Notes: generated by a model from the letters alone, not told the origin. Positions 13,830 through 22,267 are shown, counted from the first letter of the stretch. The stretch: 44,319 bases of DNA from Anaerolineales bacterium (GCA_013360875.1 JABWAU010000016.1:1-44319), one strand, 5' to 3'. Numbers and translations are program-made.

Positions 13830-15113
13830 TTACATTGCCTTTGCGCGTTCGGCCATTTGCCCGCGCAGGTCTTGTGCATCCTTGTCAATCGTGAAGAGCG
13901 CGCCGAGGTAGAAGAAGAAGCACAATCCCCACGCTACGACACAGATGAGCAGGATGGCGGTTTGGAGGTCAACGGCGTCTGCGATGATGCCCGTGAGGAC
14001 GGGAGCGATCCACGCGCCGCCGTTCTCGACGAAGTATTCGGTCGCCTGCGCGGTGGAACGCACTTCCGGCACGGTGACATCGTAGACTGTGGCGATGACG
14101 TTGGCGGAGGAGAGCGGCATGAAGATTGCGGTCAGGCACATGAACACGAAGAATTGCGTGCGGGCTTCGATGGGGGTATTGAGCGCGAGGGCGATGAAGA
14201 TCGCGCCCATCAACACGCCGATGCTGGATATGATGATGCGTCCCTTGCGCGTGCGTTTGAAGAGGAAGTCACCCAGCGCGCCGCCGAGGAAGTATCCGCC
14301 CGCGAGGATGAGGATGACGGGCGCCATCGTGAAGAGGATGCTGTCCGCGTCGTAGCCGCGCTCACGTTCGAGGTAGGCAAAGAAGAAAAAGGTGATGACG
14401 TTCCACGGGAAGACACCCGCAAAGCCCTGCAGGAAGATGAACCACATGGTTCGTTTTTTGAAGATCTGTTTCACCTCGTCCCACGAGAACTTGAAAGTCT
14501 GCATTTCCACCATCTGCTCGAACTCGGGTTCGGCTTTGCCGCGCGGCATGTCTTTTATGCCAAAGTAAATGAACAGGGCAATGACCAGTCCCAGCCCGCC
14601 GGTGATGAAGAACACCGAACGCCAGCCGCCGATCATCGGCGCGACCATGAGAGCCAGGATCATGCCGACCAGGTAGCCAATGGGTTGCGCCAACTGCAAA
14701 AGCCCGTACACCTTGCCGCGCAGGTTGGGACCGAAATAGTCCGCCACCAGCGTGTACAAGCCGGGGTAGGAGGAGTCGTCAATGCCGGTGGAAGCGCGTG
14801 TGACAAGAAAAACGCCGAAGTTGCGGGCAAGCGCATTCAGCCAGGTCGTCGCCCCCCAAATGAACGAAGCCAGCGAAAGCAGTTTGGCGCGCGCAAAGCG
14901 GTCATAGAGATACCCCCAAATCGGATACAAAATCGTGGCAACGATCAACGCTCCCGAATTGACCAGCCCCCATTGGGTGTTGCTGATTCCAAAATCATCT
15001 GTAATCTGCACCTGCAGAGAGCCAATCATCAACTTGTCGGTCTGATGCAGGAGCATAAAGAAAAAGAACACAACAACGACAAACCAGCGGTAACGTGAAT
15101 GTTCTCTGGACAT
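13830..15113 (-). CDS. Major facilitator superfamily transporter
   Basis: This 427-residue protein has the 12-helix pattern of MFS transporters. Seen: an N-terminal helix run ('YRWFVVVVFFFFMLLHQTDKLMIG'), the loop 2-3 motif 'YPIWGYLYDRFARAKLLSLASFIW' (GxxxDRxxR type), a central cytoplasmic loop after helix 6 ('IKDMPRGKAEPEFEQMVEMQTFKFSWDEVKQIFKKRTMWF') and a second half with 'GDFLFKRTRKGRIIISS'. 'TRASTGIDDSSYPGLYTLVADYF' in helix 4 resembles the anion or sugar-phosphate permease group. The substrate is not evident. ATG 15113 has CGAGGCG upstream, 65 bases after sbcD; a TATAAT box overlaps the sbcD stop codon. Confidence 0.9.
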   Translation of the reverse strand: MSREHSRYRWFVVVVFFFFMLLHQTDKLMIGSLQVQITDDFGISNTQWGLVNSGALIVATILYPIWGYLYDRFARAKLLSLASFIWGATTWLNALARNFGVFLVTRASTGIDDSSYPGLYTLVADYFGPNLRGKVYGLLQLAQPIGYLVGMILALMVAPMIGGWRSVFFITGGLGLVIALFIYFGIKDMPRGKAEPEFEQMVEMQTFKFSWDEVKQIFKKRTMWFIFLQGFAGVFPWNVITFFFFAYLERERGYDADSILFTMAPVILILAGGYFLGGALGDFLFKRTRKGRIIISSIGVLMGAIFIALALNTPIEARTQFFVFMCLTAIFMPLSSANVIATVYDVTVPEVRSTAQATEYFVENGGAWIAPVLTGIIADAVDLQTAILLICVVAWGLCFFFYLGALFTIDKDAQDLRGQMAERAKAM

Positions 15114-15178
15114 GGCGCCTCGGCTTATGATTTTAGATTTTGGATTGGCGGTTTTCGCTTGCTGAACAATTGCGCCGA

Positions 15179-16402
15179 TTATACTGCCTCATCCAAATCT
15201 TCCGAAATAATTTCCTGCGCCAGTTTTTTCAGTTCATCGGCGTCTTCCACCTTTGCCGATGCAAAATACTGCTCCAGCAAGTCCAGCGGACTCATGCTGC
15301 TAACCACCTGTCCCTCCGGGATGCGCACCCGCGCCTCGCTTTGCGGACGTTTGACCAGGTGAAACTCGAACGCCTCCTCTGCAAATTTGCGCAACGCCGA
15401 TTCATCAATCAGCGCATCAAATTCACGGGGATATTCGACAATCAGCCGGACAATCGCCCCGGACATTTTCTTCGGCAATGCAGACTTCAACACCTCAGTC
15501 ACGTTCTCGCTGGACCGTAGAACTGCCCGCCCTTCCAAAAACGGACGCGTCCCTTCTATCTTTTTCCACTCGACCTTTGCCGAGCCGCGTTCCACCTCCG
15601 CGATGATGTAGAACTTGTCATCCTTTGCCTCGCCAAAGTCCACGCGTTCGATGGAGCCGGGGTAGATGACGGGCGGATGATGCCCTTCGTTCACATCCTG
15701 CGGCTTGTGGATGTGTCCCATCGCGACGTAATCGAGGCGTTTGTCTTTCACAAGCGACGTCGGCAGCACCAGATCGCTTCCCAGCATGACCATCCGTTCC
15801 GCGCCGAATGTCGCGCCTTCGACAGAAGCATGGGCGGTGAGAACGAGGGGAAGGCTTCTGTCCGCTTCGTTTATCCATTCTTCGACGAGCGCAGAGATGC
15901 GAGATTCGAGATTGGCGAAGACTTCGGCGGTTTCCGCTGCGCTCATGTTGAGGGTTGCCATCAGCGCCGAGCGCGTAATCCACGGCATGGCAATGACCTG
16001 AGCCGGCGCGTCCCACAAATCGGCGGGGGTCAGGAATTGCGGTTTGTCCAGCACCTTGACGAACGGCACCTGCAGGGTATCGAATTCCTGAATGGCGTGC
16101 GCCCGCCCGACGGCAGGCGAAAGGTCGTGGTTTCCCACCAAAAGCAAAGTTGGGATTTTCGCCTGAGAGAGGCGGACAATGCGTTTGCCCCACTCGCGCT
16201 GGAAGGTGGGAGCGGGAGAGCGGTCTTTGTAGGCGTCGCCCGCAAAGATGACCATGTCTACGCGCTCGGCAATCGCCGCATCCACGATGGTATCCAGCGA
16301 TTTGAGGAAGTCGAGGACGCGCAGGGGCAGTCCCGTTTCGGGGTCGTGGCGTCCATAGTTTGCCATGTCAATATGCGCGTCGGCGAAGTGGAGTAGTTTC
16401 AT
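15179..16402 (-). CDS. SbcD-like DNA repair exonuclease (metallophosphoesterase)
   Basis: This 407-residue protein is a calcineurin-like metallophosphoesterase of the SbcD/Mre11 group. It holds the metal-binding motifs 'FADAHID' (6-12), 'FAGDAYKD', 'LLVGNHDLS', 'LTAHASVEG' and 'VAMGHIHKPQ'. SbcD acts with the ATPase SbcC to cut hairpins and blocked DNA ends, but no sbcC lies in this window, so the partner is elsewhere. The first ATG (16402) follows GAGGGGGC and lies 10 bases after the nucleotidyltransferase stop codon, suggesting co-transcription from 17025. Confidence 0.9.
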   Translation of the reverse strand: MKLLHFADAHIDMANYGRHDPETGLPLRVLDFLKSLDTIVDAAIAERVDMVIFAGDAYKDRSPAPTFQREWGKRIVRLSQAKIPTLLLVGNHDLSPAVGRAHAIQEFDTLQVPFVKVLDKPQFLTPADLWDAPAQVIAMPWITRSALMATLNMSAAETAEVFANLESRISALVEEWINEADRSLPLVLTAHASVEGATFGAERMVMLGSDLVLPTSLVKDKRLDYVAMGHIHKPQDVNEGHHPPVIYPGSIERVDFGEAKDDKFYIIAEVERGSAKVEWKKIEGTRPFLEGRAVLRSSENVTEVLKSALPKKMSGAIVRLIVEYPREFDALIDESALRKFAEEAFEFHLVKRPQSEARVRIPEGQVVSSMSPLDLLEQYFASAKVEDADELKKLAQEIISEDLDEAV

Positions 16403-16412
16403 AAAAGCCCCC

Positions 16413-16880
16413 TCAATTTCTGCGCTTTATCTCTGTAAGTTTCTTGAAATCTACAAGGTCTTTTGGTCTTCCGCTTGCTTTTTTGTTTTTCTTGAGGTTT
16501 TCCAGATCAATCAAGTTGACCTCAACGCCATCCAGTTCATCCACGATCCGCGCTCGATAGCATTCATCAAACTCCACTCCAGAAATTGATGTTGTAATTT
16601 CTAGGCGCACAGGAGGCATACCCATGCGAATGATTTTCTTTTCTTGCAGGAATAGATCGGCGTTTAGATCAGGATGGTCGAACCCAAATGCTTTCAAAAC
16701 ATTCACCATCTTTTTTGCATTGTCAGGATGGATGGCAATCCAAATATCCAGACCGCCGGTGGAACGGACATAGCCATGATAGTTGACGGCATACGCTCCG
16801 ATCAACAGGTACCGAACTTCATGTTCTTTCAGCAATTTCAAAAATTCTCTGAAGTCTGGCGGTAATCGGATCGTAGCCAT
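16413..16880 (-). CDS. Nucleotidyltransferase-fold protein with degenerate active site
   Basis: This 155-residue protein matches small nucleotidyltransferase-fold proteins related to AbiEii/DUF6036: 'REFLKLLKEHEVRYLLIGAYAVNYHGYVRSTGGLDIWIAI'. In the family the motif reads T-x-D-x-D; here it is Thr-Gly-Gly-Leu-Asp, so the first metal-binding Asp is Gly (codon GGT). The protein may bind but not catalyse. Its start lies 62 bases inside the preceding 68-residue gene, a real overlap in different frames, with AAGG upstream of ATG. The pairing with a small upstream partner is common in bacteria and resembles a toxin-antitoxin or MNT-type pair, although this is not proven here. Confidence 0.75.
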   Translation of the reverse strand: MATIRLPPDFREFLKLLKEHEVRYLLIGAYAVNYHGYVRSTGGLDIWIAIHPDNAKKMVNVLKAFGFDHPDLNADLFLQEKKIIRMGMPPVRLEITTSISGVEFDECYRARIVDELDGVEVNLIDLENLKKNKKASGRPKDLVDFKKLTEIKRRN

Positions 16881-17025
16881 AAACGATTTGCCTTAATGTT
16901 TCCAGCGCATCCAATCGTTCGTAGGGAGTCCTGGAAAGCCAATATTCCACTTCGTCGCCATCGGCTTCATCCAAGGATACGACTGAAAATGCCGTTCGGT
17001 CTATGCGGGGGAATTGCTCGCTCAT
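16819..17025 (-). CDS. Small partner of the nucleotidyltransferase-like gene
   Basis: This 68-residue protein ('MSEQFPRIDRTAFSVVSLDEADGDEVEYWLSRTPYERLDALETLRQIVYGYDPITARLQRIFEIAERT') is of a small, widespread type usually found directly before a nucleotidyltransferase gene; its function is not known to me. A TATACT box with an extended TG motif ends 6 bases before ATG 17025 and no ribosome site is seen, suggesting leaderless translation. The last 62 bases overlap the next gene in another frame. It may be the regulatory or antitoxin-like half of the pair. Confidence 0.7.
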   Translation of the reverse strand: MSEQFPRIDRTAFSVVSLDEADGDEVEYWLSRTPYERLDALETLRQIVYGYDPITARLQRIFEIAERT

Positions 17026-17040
17026 AAATTAAGTATAGCA
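17026..17040 (-). promoter_or_regulatory. Extended -10 promoter, leaderless
   Basis: The minus strand reads TGCTATACT (TGnTATACT, 17040-17032), then TAATTT, then the ATG at 17025. Confidence 0.65.
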
Positions 17041-17073
17041 CATGCAGCATCGTCCACCCCGCATGGCTCTCCT

Positions 17074-18414
17074 TTACGGTTGGATGCCCAAATCCTGAAG
17101 CGCTTGAATGGCAGGCGCCCAGTTGGGGTGCAGGCGAAGCGCTTCGCGGAAATCGGCAATGGCGCCGGGCGTGTCGCCGATCATGTATTTGGCGCGTCCG
17201 CGCCAGTAGATGCTCTCCTCGATGGTCGGCTTGGAGATGGTCTCGGTCAGAGTGACGTTGGCGAGGTTGATGACATCCAGATAGCGTCCCGTGTAGAAGT
17301 ACGCCCAGTAGGGACCCGTCTGGTACCACATCATGCGGTAGGGACGCTGGATATCGTCCTTGCCGAGGGAGTTATAGAGGACGAACGCCTGGTCGTAGGC
17401 GAGCGCGGCGTCGGAGTATTGCTGCAAGGCAACGTGGCTTGTGCCTTTGGCGTACCAGGCAAAGTATTGGTCAATGCCGCTCGTAGCCGCTATTTTTTCC
17501 TCCGCCATACCGAGCGCGTATGCCGCCGCCCACATCGGGTCGGCGTACGGACCGAGGACCTGCATCAAATCGGCTTCGCGTTCGGGTTTGTAGACCACAA
17601 TAAAGAGATTGTCGAATGAAAGCCAGGCTTCCTCCGCCATGAATTCGTCATACCTGATGCGGAAGTTGGGACCGTCGTTCCAGGTATCCTGAACGATCAA
17701 TTCCCCGCGCGCGTCGTCGTAGCCGGTGACGAATTGATAATGTCCCAGCCAGGCGATCTTGCCGGTGTAATCCTTTTCGTAGTAACCCTTTTCCGCGATT
17801 AAAGGAAAACCCGCCGCGACCAGTTTTTTGGCGATCTCGATATCGCCGCCAAGACGCGAGAGCGCGCGGAATTCGGTCTCGTCATTGACGAAATCCACCA
17901 TTTCGTAAGGCATGACGTTGACGTCGCTCCTGCCCTGCTGGATGAAGTCGAGTTTGGGATCTTGAATCCCCGGCTTGATGGATTTGGCGACCGTGTCGCG
18001 GTTGCCGTTCCAGCCGACGTAGTTCAATGCCATACTCAAATTGGCGGGACCGCAATAGTTCCAGCGGTTCTTCTGGTCTTCGTAGCGGAATCCGGTCAGG
18101 TTGACGGAGGCAGGCAAAGGCGTAGTCGTGATCGTTGGCGTCAGCGTAGGACCTGTTGTGGGAGTGAGAGTTTGCGTGAGCGTGGGCGGAGGCGTTCGAG
18201 TCGAAGATGTCCCGCTGGGCGTTTCGGTGGGAGCCTGTCCCGCGGGTTGGAAGACCGCCTCTTCGGGCGGGTTGATCCAATATTTGACGCTGGATTGCAA
18301 AGCCTCGACCCGCGGCATGAGGCGGGAATACACCGGCGGCAAATAGAAAACGACGATGCCCAGTATCAGGACGATCGGGAAAATCCACTTACGGTTAAAA
18401 TCTTTTCTCTTCAT
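17074..18414 (-). CDS. Membrane-anchored C39-like cysteine peptidase with TPR repeats
   Basis: This 446-residue protein has one N-terminal membrane helix ('KWIFPIVLILGIVVFYLPPVY'), a Thr/Pro-rich stalk ('TPSGTSSTRTPPPTLTQTLTPTTGPTLTPT') and a C39-type papain-like domain. The catalytic set is visible: Cys in 'RWNYCGPANLSMALNYVG', His in 'WLGHYQFVTGYDD' and Asp in 'LIVQDTWND'. The C-terminal part forms TPR-like repeats ('YFAWYAKGTSHVALQQYSDAALAYDQAFVLY', 'IYWRGRAKYMIGDTPGAIADFREALRLHPNW'). It is likely an extracytoplasmic peptidase or peptidase-like binding protein. ATG 18414 is preferred to a TTG nine codons upstream; TATAAT ends 7 bases before it with no ribosome site. Confidence 0.85.
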   Translation of the reverse strand: MKRKDFNRKWIFPIVLILGIVVFYLPPVYSRLMPRVEALQSSVKYWINPPEEAVFQPAGQAPTETPSGTSSTRTPPPTLTQTLTPTTGPTLTPTITTTPLPASVNLTGFRYEDQKNRWNYCGPANLSMALNYVGWNGNRDTVAKSIKPGIQDPKLDFIQQGRSDVNVMPYEMVDFVNDETEFRALSRLGGDIEIAKKLVAAGFPLIAEKGYYEKDYTGKIAWLGHYQFVTGYDDARGELIVQDTWNDGPNFRIRYDEFMAEEAWLSFDNLFIVVYKPEREADLMQVLGPYADPMWAAAYALGMAEEKIAATSGIDQYFAWYAKGTSHVALQQYSDAALAYDQAFVLYNSLGKDDIQRPYRMMWYQTGPYWAYFYTGRYLDVINLANVTLTETISKPTIEESIYWRGRAKYMIGDTPGAIADFREALRLHPNWAPAIQALQDLGIQP

Positions 18415-18427
18415 GCAAAGGATTATA
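18415..18427 (-). promoter_or_regulatory. -10 box of a leaderless promoter for the C39 peptidase
   Basis: TATAAT (18427-18422 on the minus strand) lies 7 bases before ATG 18414. TTGGCG is a possible -35, 15 bases upstream. Confidence 0.55.
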
Positions 18428-18553
18428 CTTGCAGACCCCAATCGCCAAGATTAGATAAAAGTAAGACCCCATGAAGGCGTTGCGCGACCATAAGTTTGGA
18501 GTCGGGAGTAAGCTCCCATACCTGCGTCGAACGGCAGGCAGTTCGATCCCACA

Positions 18554-19759
18554 TTAATTGCGCGGCAAAGCGCGCGGGGAGCGGGGGAGGAAAATGGTGA
18601 AGGACGTGCCAACGCCCATCTTGCTTTTGACCTCGATACGCCCGTTATGTCCCTGGATGATCTGTTTACAGATGGAAAGTCCCAGCCCGGTGCCAGAGGC
18701 TTTGCCCTCGTGTTCGCGCACGCGGTAGAACTTCTGGAACAGGTGGGGAATGGAATCTTCCGGGATGCCCATGCCGGTATCCTGCACGGCGACGGATATC
18801 TCGTTCTCGCTGAAGTTGCCGGTGATGATCACGGAACCGTTCGGGCGGTTGTATTTGATGGCGTTGCTCAACAGGTTGAGCAGGACCTGTTTGATCTTGT
18901 CGCGGTCGGCTTCCATCAACGGCATGTCTCCGGGAACGTCCACGCGGATCTGGATGTCCATTTCCTGCGCCTTGGTCATCATCACGTCCCGCACTTCGTA
19001 GATCAGGTCGGCGGAACTGAAGCGCGTCTTGCGGAATTGAACGCGTCCCGATTCGAGCCGTGCCAGGTCGAGGAACGAGGATGCCAGCGAATTCAACCGC
19101 AGGGTTTCGTTATGGATGTTGTTGACGATCTGGTCGCGCTGTTCGAGCGACATCTCCGGGCGGAGCAGAAGATACGTCGCGGTGCTGAGCGAGGCGAGCG
19201 GCGTGCGGAGTTCGTGGACGAATTCCGCGATCAGATCCGATTGCTGGAACAAACGCGCGTTCTCGATGGCGACCGCCGCCTGTGCCCCCAGCACGGTTAG
19301 CATGGATTCATCCGGGTCGGTGAATCTGCCGCGTTTCTTGTTGATCACCTCCAGCACGCCGACCACCTTGTTCTTGGTGATGAGGGGAATGCCGAGCAGG
19401 GATTTGGTGGCATACCCGACGCTTTGTTCCACGTCGCCGAAGAAGCGCGCATCCTTGTGCGCGTCGTCAATGCGGACGGCTTGCCGGTTGGTGACGATCC
19501 AGCCCGCAATGCTCTTGTCGAGCGGGACAACGAGTCCGCGCATGGTGGGTTCGTCTATGTTGGTGGCAACCTGAAAATAGAGTTGACGCGCCGTGTCGTC
19601 GTATAACAGGATGGATGCGGCTTCGGCGTGGGTGATGTCCGCCGCGGCGCGCACGATATCGTTCAACAGCGTATCGAGGTCCAACGTGGACGCCAGGTCG
19701 CGCGAGATCTCGATCAGACGCAGGTAACTATCGAGGGTCTGGGTTTTGATCTCAGCCAT
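18554..19759 (-). CDS. GAF-domain sensor histidine kinase
   Basis: This 401-residue soluble kinase has a GAF domain (about 24-173; 'ADITHAEAASILLYDDTARQLYFQVATN') and a histidine kinase core. The phospho-acceptor is His182 in 'EFVHELRTPLAS', followed by the ATP-binding N box 'LLNLLSNAIKYNRP', the G1 box 'VAVQDTGMGIPEDS' and 'GTGLGLSICKQIIQGHNG'. There is no membrane segment or receiver domain. Its ATG overlaps the sirtuin gene by 8 bases (19752-19759), in an operon with a response regulator fused to a CpaE-like ATPase, the likely partner. The GAF ligand is unknown. The region 18442-18553 below it holds only small hairpins. Confidence 0.92.
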   Translation of the reverse strand: MAEIKTQTLDSYLRLIEISRDLASTLDLDTLLNDIVRAAADITHAEAASILLYDDTARQLYFQVATNIDEPTMRGLVVPLDKSIAGWIVTNRQAVRIDDAHKDARFFGDVEQSVGYATKSLLGIPLITKNKVVGVLEVINKKRGRFTDPDESMLTVLGAQAAVAIENARLFQQSDLIAEFVHELRTPLASLSTATYLLLRPEMSLEQRDQIVNNIHNETLRLNSLASSFLDLARLESGRVQFRKTRFSSADLIYEVRDVMMTKAQEMDIQIRVDVPGDMPLMEADRDKIKQVLLNLLSNAIKYNRPNGSVIITGNFSENEISVAVQDTGMGIPEDSIPHLFQKFYRVREHEGKASGTGLGLSICKQIIQGHNGRIEVKSKMGVGTSFTIFLPRSPRALPRN

Positions 19760-20528
19760 GGAGCGCTCGCTTCACTATTTCAGGTAATATCGAGGCAACA
19801 TCGTCCATGATGACGACGTCGGCTCGTACAGTTATGTAGGTGGGCGAATTGTTGACAACGATCAGGTGCGCGCCCCGATCCACAGCCTGCATGGGCAAAC
19901 CGGCGACAGGCAGGACCTCCAGCGAGGAACCGGCGACCACCATCAGGTCGCAGCTGCGCGATTCCCTTTGCGCCTCGAACCACGCCGTCTGCGGCAACTG
20001 CTCCCCGAACAGGATCACGTCCGGTTTCAGGATCGCGGCGCACTCCGGGCAGCGAGGGATTGTTCCCTCGTCAATGAAGGACTGGATAAAGCCTCTCGAA
20101 TCGAACTTTTCGAAACAGCGCGTGCAGGATAACGTCTGCAAGGTGCCGTGCAATTCAATGACGCGCTTCGACCCCGCCTTCTGGTGCAAGCCATCTATGT
20201 TCTGCGTGACGACGCTCCGCGCCAGCCCCGCGCGCTCCAGTTCGGCAACCGCAAGGTGCGCGGCGTTGGGTTGGGCATTGAAGATCTGCCCCGCCAATGG
20301 GCGAAACCACTTGAAGAACCTTTCGGGATGCGTGCGGAACGTGTTGAGCGAGGCAACTTCCAGCGGTTCATCGCGGGACCACAAGCCTGTCCCCTCTGAA
20401 CGAAAATCCGGTATGCCCGAAGGAGTGGAGATTCCCGCCCCGGTCAACACAACCACGCGTTTGGCTTGGCGGAACAACTCCGCCGCATCGTCAAGCGCAG
20501 TCCCGGTTGTGCGGGGGGAGGGATTCAT
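19752..20528 (-). CDS. NAD-dependent protein deacylase (sirtuin, SIR2 family)
   Basis: This 258-residue enzyme uses NAD+ to remove acyl groups from lysine. Seen: the Rossmann motif 'VVLTGAGISTPSGIPDFRSEGTGLW', the catalytic 'TQNIDGLHQKAGSKRVIELHG' with His, and four zinc cysteines in 'CTRCFEKF' and 'CPECAAIL'. 'VVAGSSLEVLPVAGLP' and 'LIVVNNSPT' complete the fold. It overlaps the response regulator gene by 4 bases and the kinase gene by 8, so the three are surely one transcription unit. A sirtuin between a kinase and its regulator is unusual and hints at cross-talk between acetylation and phosphorylation; that is inference. Confidence 0.93.
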   Translation of the reverse strand: MNPSPRTTGTALDDAAELFRQAKRVVVLTGAGISTPSGIPDFRSEGTGLWSRDEPLEVASLNTFRTHPERFFKWFRPLAGQIFNAQPNAAHLAVAELERAGLARSVVTQNIDGLHQKAGSKRVIELHGTLQTLSCTRCFEKFDSRGFIQSFIDEGTIPRCPECAAILKPDVILFGEQLPQTAWFEAQRESRSCDLMVVAGSSLEVLPVAGLPMQAVDRGAHLIVVNNSPTYITVRADVVIMDDVASILPEIVKRALHG

Positions 20529-21694
20529 CGAGGCAATGCCTCTCGCTCCATGATAAAGTCAACCAGTTTGCCGAATTGGCGCGCCGTCAGGCTTTCGGGC
20601 TGGCACAGGATCGCCGGCGTTTGTAAGCGCGTGGCTTGCACGAACAATTCCGGCGCGGGGGTCAGCGTGCCAATGACCTCGTATTCGAGTTTGTCCTGCA
20701 CCTGGCTGGAGGGCAATTGCGTATCCGAACGGATGCGGTTGTTCAAGACGACGTTGATATTCCGCTTGTTGATGCCCAACGAGGCGATATCCTCGATCAG
20801 CGCGCGGGTGCGGACGATCGTGTTGGGAACGCCCTCGAGCAGCACCAACACTTCATTGCAACGCGGAAGCACTTTTGTCGCAAAAGGCTGGATGCCCACA
20901 CCCAGATCGAGGACGACGAAACGAGCGAAAGCGGCAAGCTTGGAGACCACCGCCTCGTAATTCGCCACCTGGTTGATCAGGTGCATATCCCGCGGGCGAT
21001 CCGAGGCAAGCAACAGTTTGAGTCCCGAATCGTGATGGGTGAGCGATTCGCGAAGTTTATCGCGCGTCACCTCGCTAACCCTGCCCAAACCGAGCAGATC
21101 CACCAGTCCCTTCGTGGAATTCAATCCCAATTCCAGCGCGAGGGAACCCTGACCGGGCAACATCTCGGCGACGATCACCTCGCTCCGGCTCTTGCTCAAC
21201 AACCCCGCTGCCAGGTTTGCCGCCAGCGTGGTGATGCCCAGCCCGCCGCGCGCGCTCAAAATGCCGATCACGTATCCGCGGCTCCCGTCCCCCCCGCTGG
21301 ATGAGACCTTTTCCTTTCTATCTCCCGCGCGCGCCAGCAGCGTTTTCACGCGCGCCTGCAATTCGGAGGGATGCGTCGGTTTGGTCAGGTAATCGTTCGC
21401 CCCCACCTCGAAACCGATCACCTTGTCGTCGAGTTGCGACTTCGCCGTGAACATCAAAATGGGCGTTTCAGCCGTGGAAGGATTCTGCCTCAGGCGGCGC
21501 GTGACCTCGTAACCGTCCATGTCCGGCATCATCACGTCCAGCAGGATCAGGTCCGGGTCCTCCTCGAACGCCTTGTCCAGCCCCTGCTGCCCGTTGGTCG
21601 CCGCGCTGATCTGATACCCCTGGCGTTGAAGCATCAACCCCACCAGCCGCAGAGTATCCAGGTCGTCGTCAACGATGAGTATCTTGTCAGCCAT
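20525..21694 (-). CDS. Response regulator fused to CpaE/MinD-like ATPase
   Basis: This 389-residue protein begins with a receiver domain (about 4-120): 'ILIVDDDLDT', phospho-acceptor Asp53 in 'LLDVMMPDMDG', and 'MFTAKSQ' with Lys85. After a Ser/Gly linker comes a CpaE-like ParA/MinD domain ('VIGILSARGGLGITTLAANLAAG'). The deviant Walker A motif lacks the usual Lys (it reads GLGITT), as in many CpaE proteins. CpaE helps place type IV/tight-adherence pili, but no pilus gene is near. It is the first gene of the regulator-sirtuin-kinase operon; ATG 21694 is followed by a normal receiver start. Confidence 0.9.
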   Translation of the reverse strand: MADKILIVDDDLDTLRLVGLMLQRQGYQISAATNGQQGLDKAFEEDPDLILLDVMMPDMDGYEVTRRLRQNPSTAETPILMFTAKSQLDDKVIGFEVGANDYLTKPTHPSELQARVKTLLARAGDRKEKVSSSGGDGSRGYVIGILSARGGLGITTLAANLAAGLLSKSRSEVIVAEMLPGQGSLALELGLNSTKGLVDLLGLGRVSEVTRDKLRESLTHHDSGLKLLLASDRPRDMHLINQVANYEAVVSKLAAFARFVVLDLGVGIQPFATKVLPRCNEVLVLLEGVPNTIVRTRALIEDIASLGINKRNINVVLNNRIRSDTQLPSSQVQDKLEYEVIGTLTPAPELFVQATRLQTPAILCQPESLTARQFGKLVDFIMEREALPR

Positions 21695-21775
21695 AAAAAG
21701 CGTTCCTTCCAGACCAACAGTCTAGCATAAAGCAGTCACAAGAGCAAGATGAAGCGCATTACAACTGCACGATTA

Positions 21776-21784
21776 TGCTATAAT
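21776..21784 (+). promoter_or_regulatory. Extended -10 promoter of the tmRNA gene
   Basis: TGCTATAAT (TGnTATAAT) at 21776-21784 lies 54 bases before the mature tmRNA 5' end, which predicts a short 5' precursor leader. The -35 match is poor. Confidence 0.75.
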
Positions 21785-21837
21785 GCCGGCGCATCGTAAC
21801 GCGTTTTTTCATCAAGGATGACAACCTGCGTTACTTC

Positions 21838-22221
21838 GGGGATGACAGGCTTCGACGGAAGAGGCTGGTCCCGGAATGCGAGCCGAGAGGCGCCGAACTC
21901 GTAAACTCAGCGCAAAAAATCAAGTGCCAACCGCACTTCCTATGCCGCTATGCCTCTCGCCGCGTAAGCGATGAGACCATAACGGTCAACATCCACAGAT
22001 GATGTTGCGTCCGCCGGCACCCCTCTCCACCGGGTGACGGATCGGGCGAGACAAAGGTGGAGTGCCGCGCACGACGCCGCTACATGCGCGAAAGACCAGC
22101 GGCTGGTCGCAGGGAGTTCCTGTCGGACGAGACCCCTGCGATGACGAATCTCGACCGACTACGCTCGTAGATTTCCGAGGGTCGAATCTTTCGGACCCGG
22201 GTTCGATTCCCGGCATCTCCA
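21838..22221 (+). ncRNA. ssrA: Transfer-messenger RNA (tmRNA)
   Basis: This RNA rescues stalled ribosomes. The 5' end GGGGATG (21838-21844) pairs with CATCTCC (22214-22220) to form the tRNA-like acceptor stem, with A22221 as the discriminator. CCA is not encoded (the next bases are CTG). The T arm GGGTTCGATTCCC precedes the 3' end. The tag frame runs from resume codon GCC at 21926 to TAA at 21965-21967, giving the 13-residue peptide ANRTSYAAMPLAA, which ends in the Leu-Ala-Ala degradation signal. The 384-base length is normal. Both the 5' extended -10 promoter and the 3' terminator are present. Confidence 0.96.
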
Positions 22222-22228
22222 CTGAATG

Positions 22229-22267
22229 TTTGGTCGGCAGTGCAACTGCCGGCCAAACTCTTTTTTT
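22229..22267 (+). terminator. Rho-independent terminator of the tmRNA gene
   Basis: A 12-base-pair stem (22229-22240 with 22246-22257, one wobble) and a 5-base loop are followed by CTCTTTTTTT. Confidence 0.9.

Noticed and set aside
13857-15098. Long plus-strand frame (413 codons) opposite the MFS transporter
   Set aside because: Antisense to clear transmembrane coding sequence; the translation is an unnatural mix rich in His, Glu, Asp and Arg.
18480-18556. Possible tRNA (contains TTCGATC like a T loop and small hairpins)
   Set aside because: The bases flanking TTCGATC cannot pair as a T stem and there is no acceptor stem or anticodon arm.
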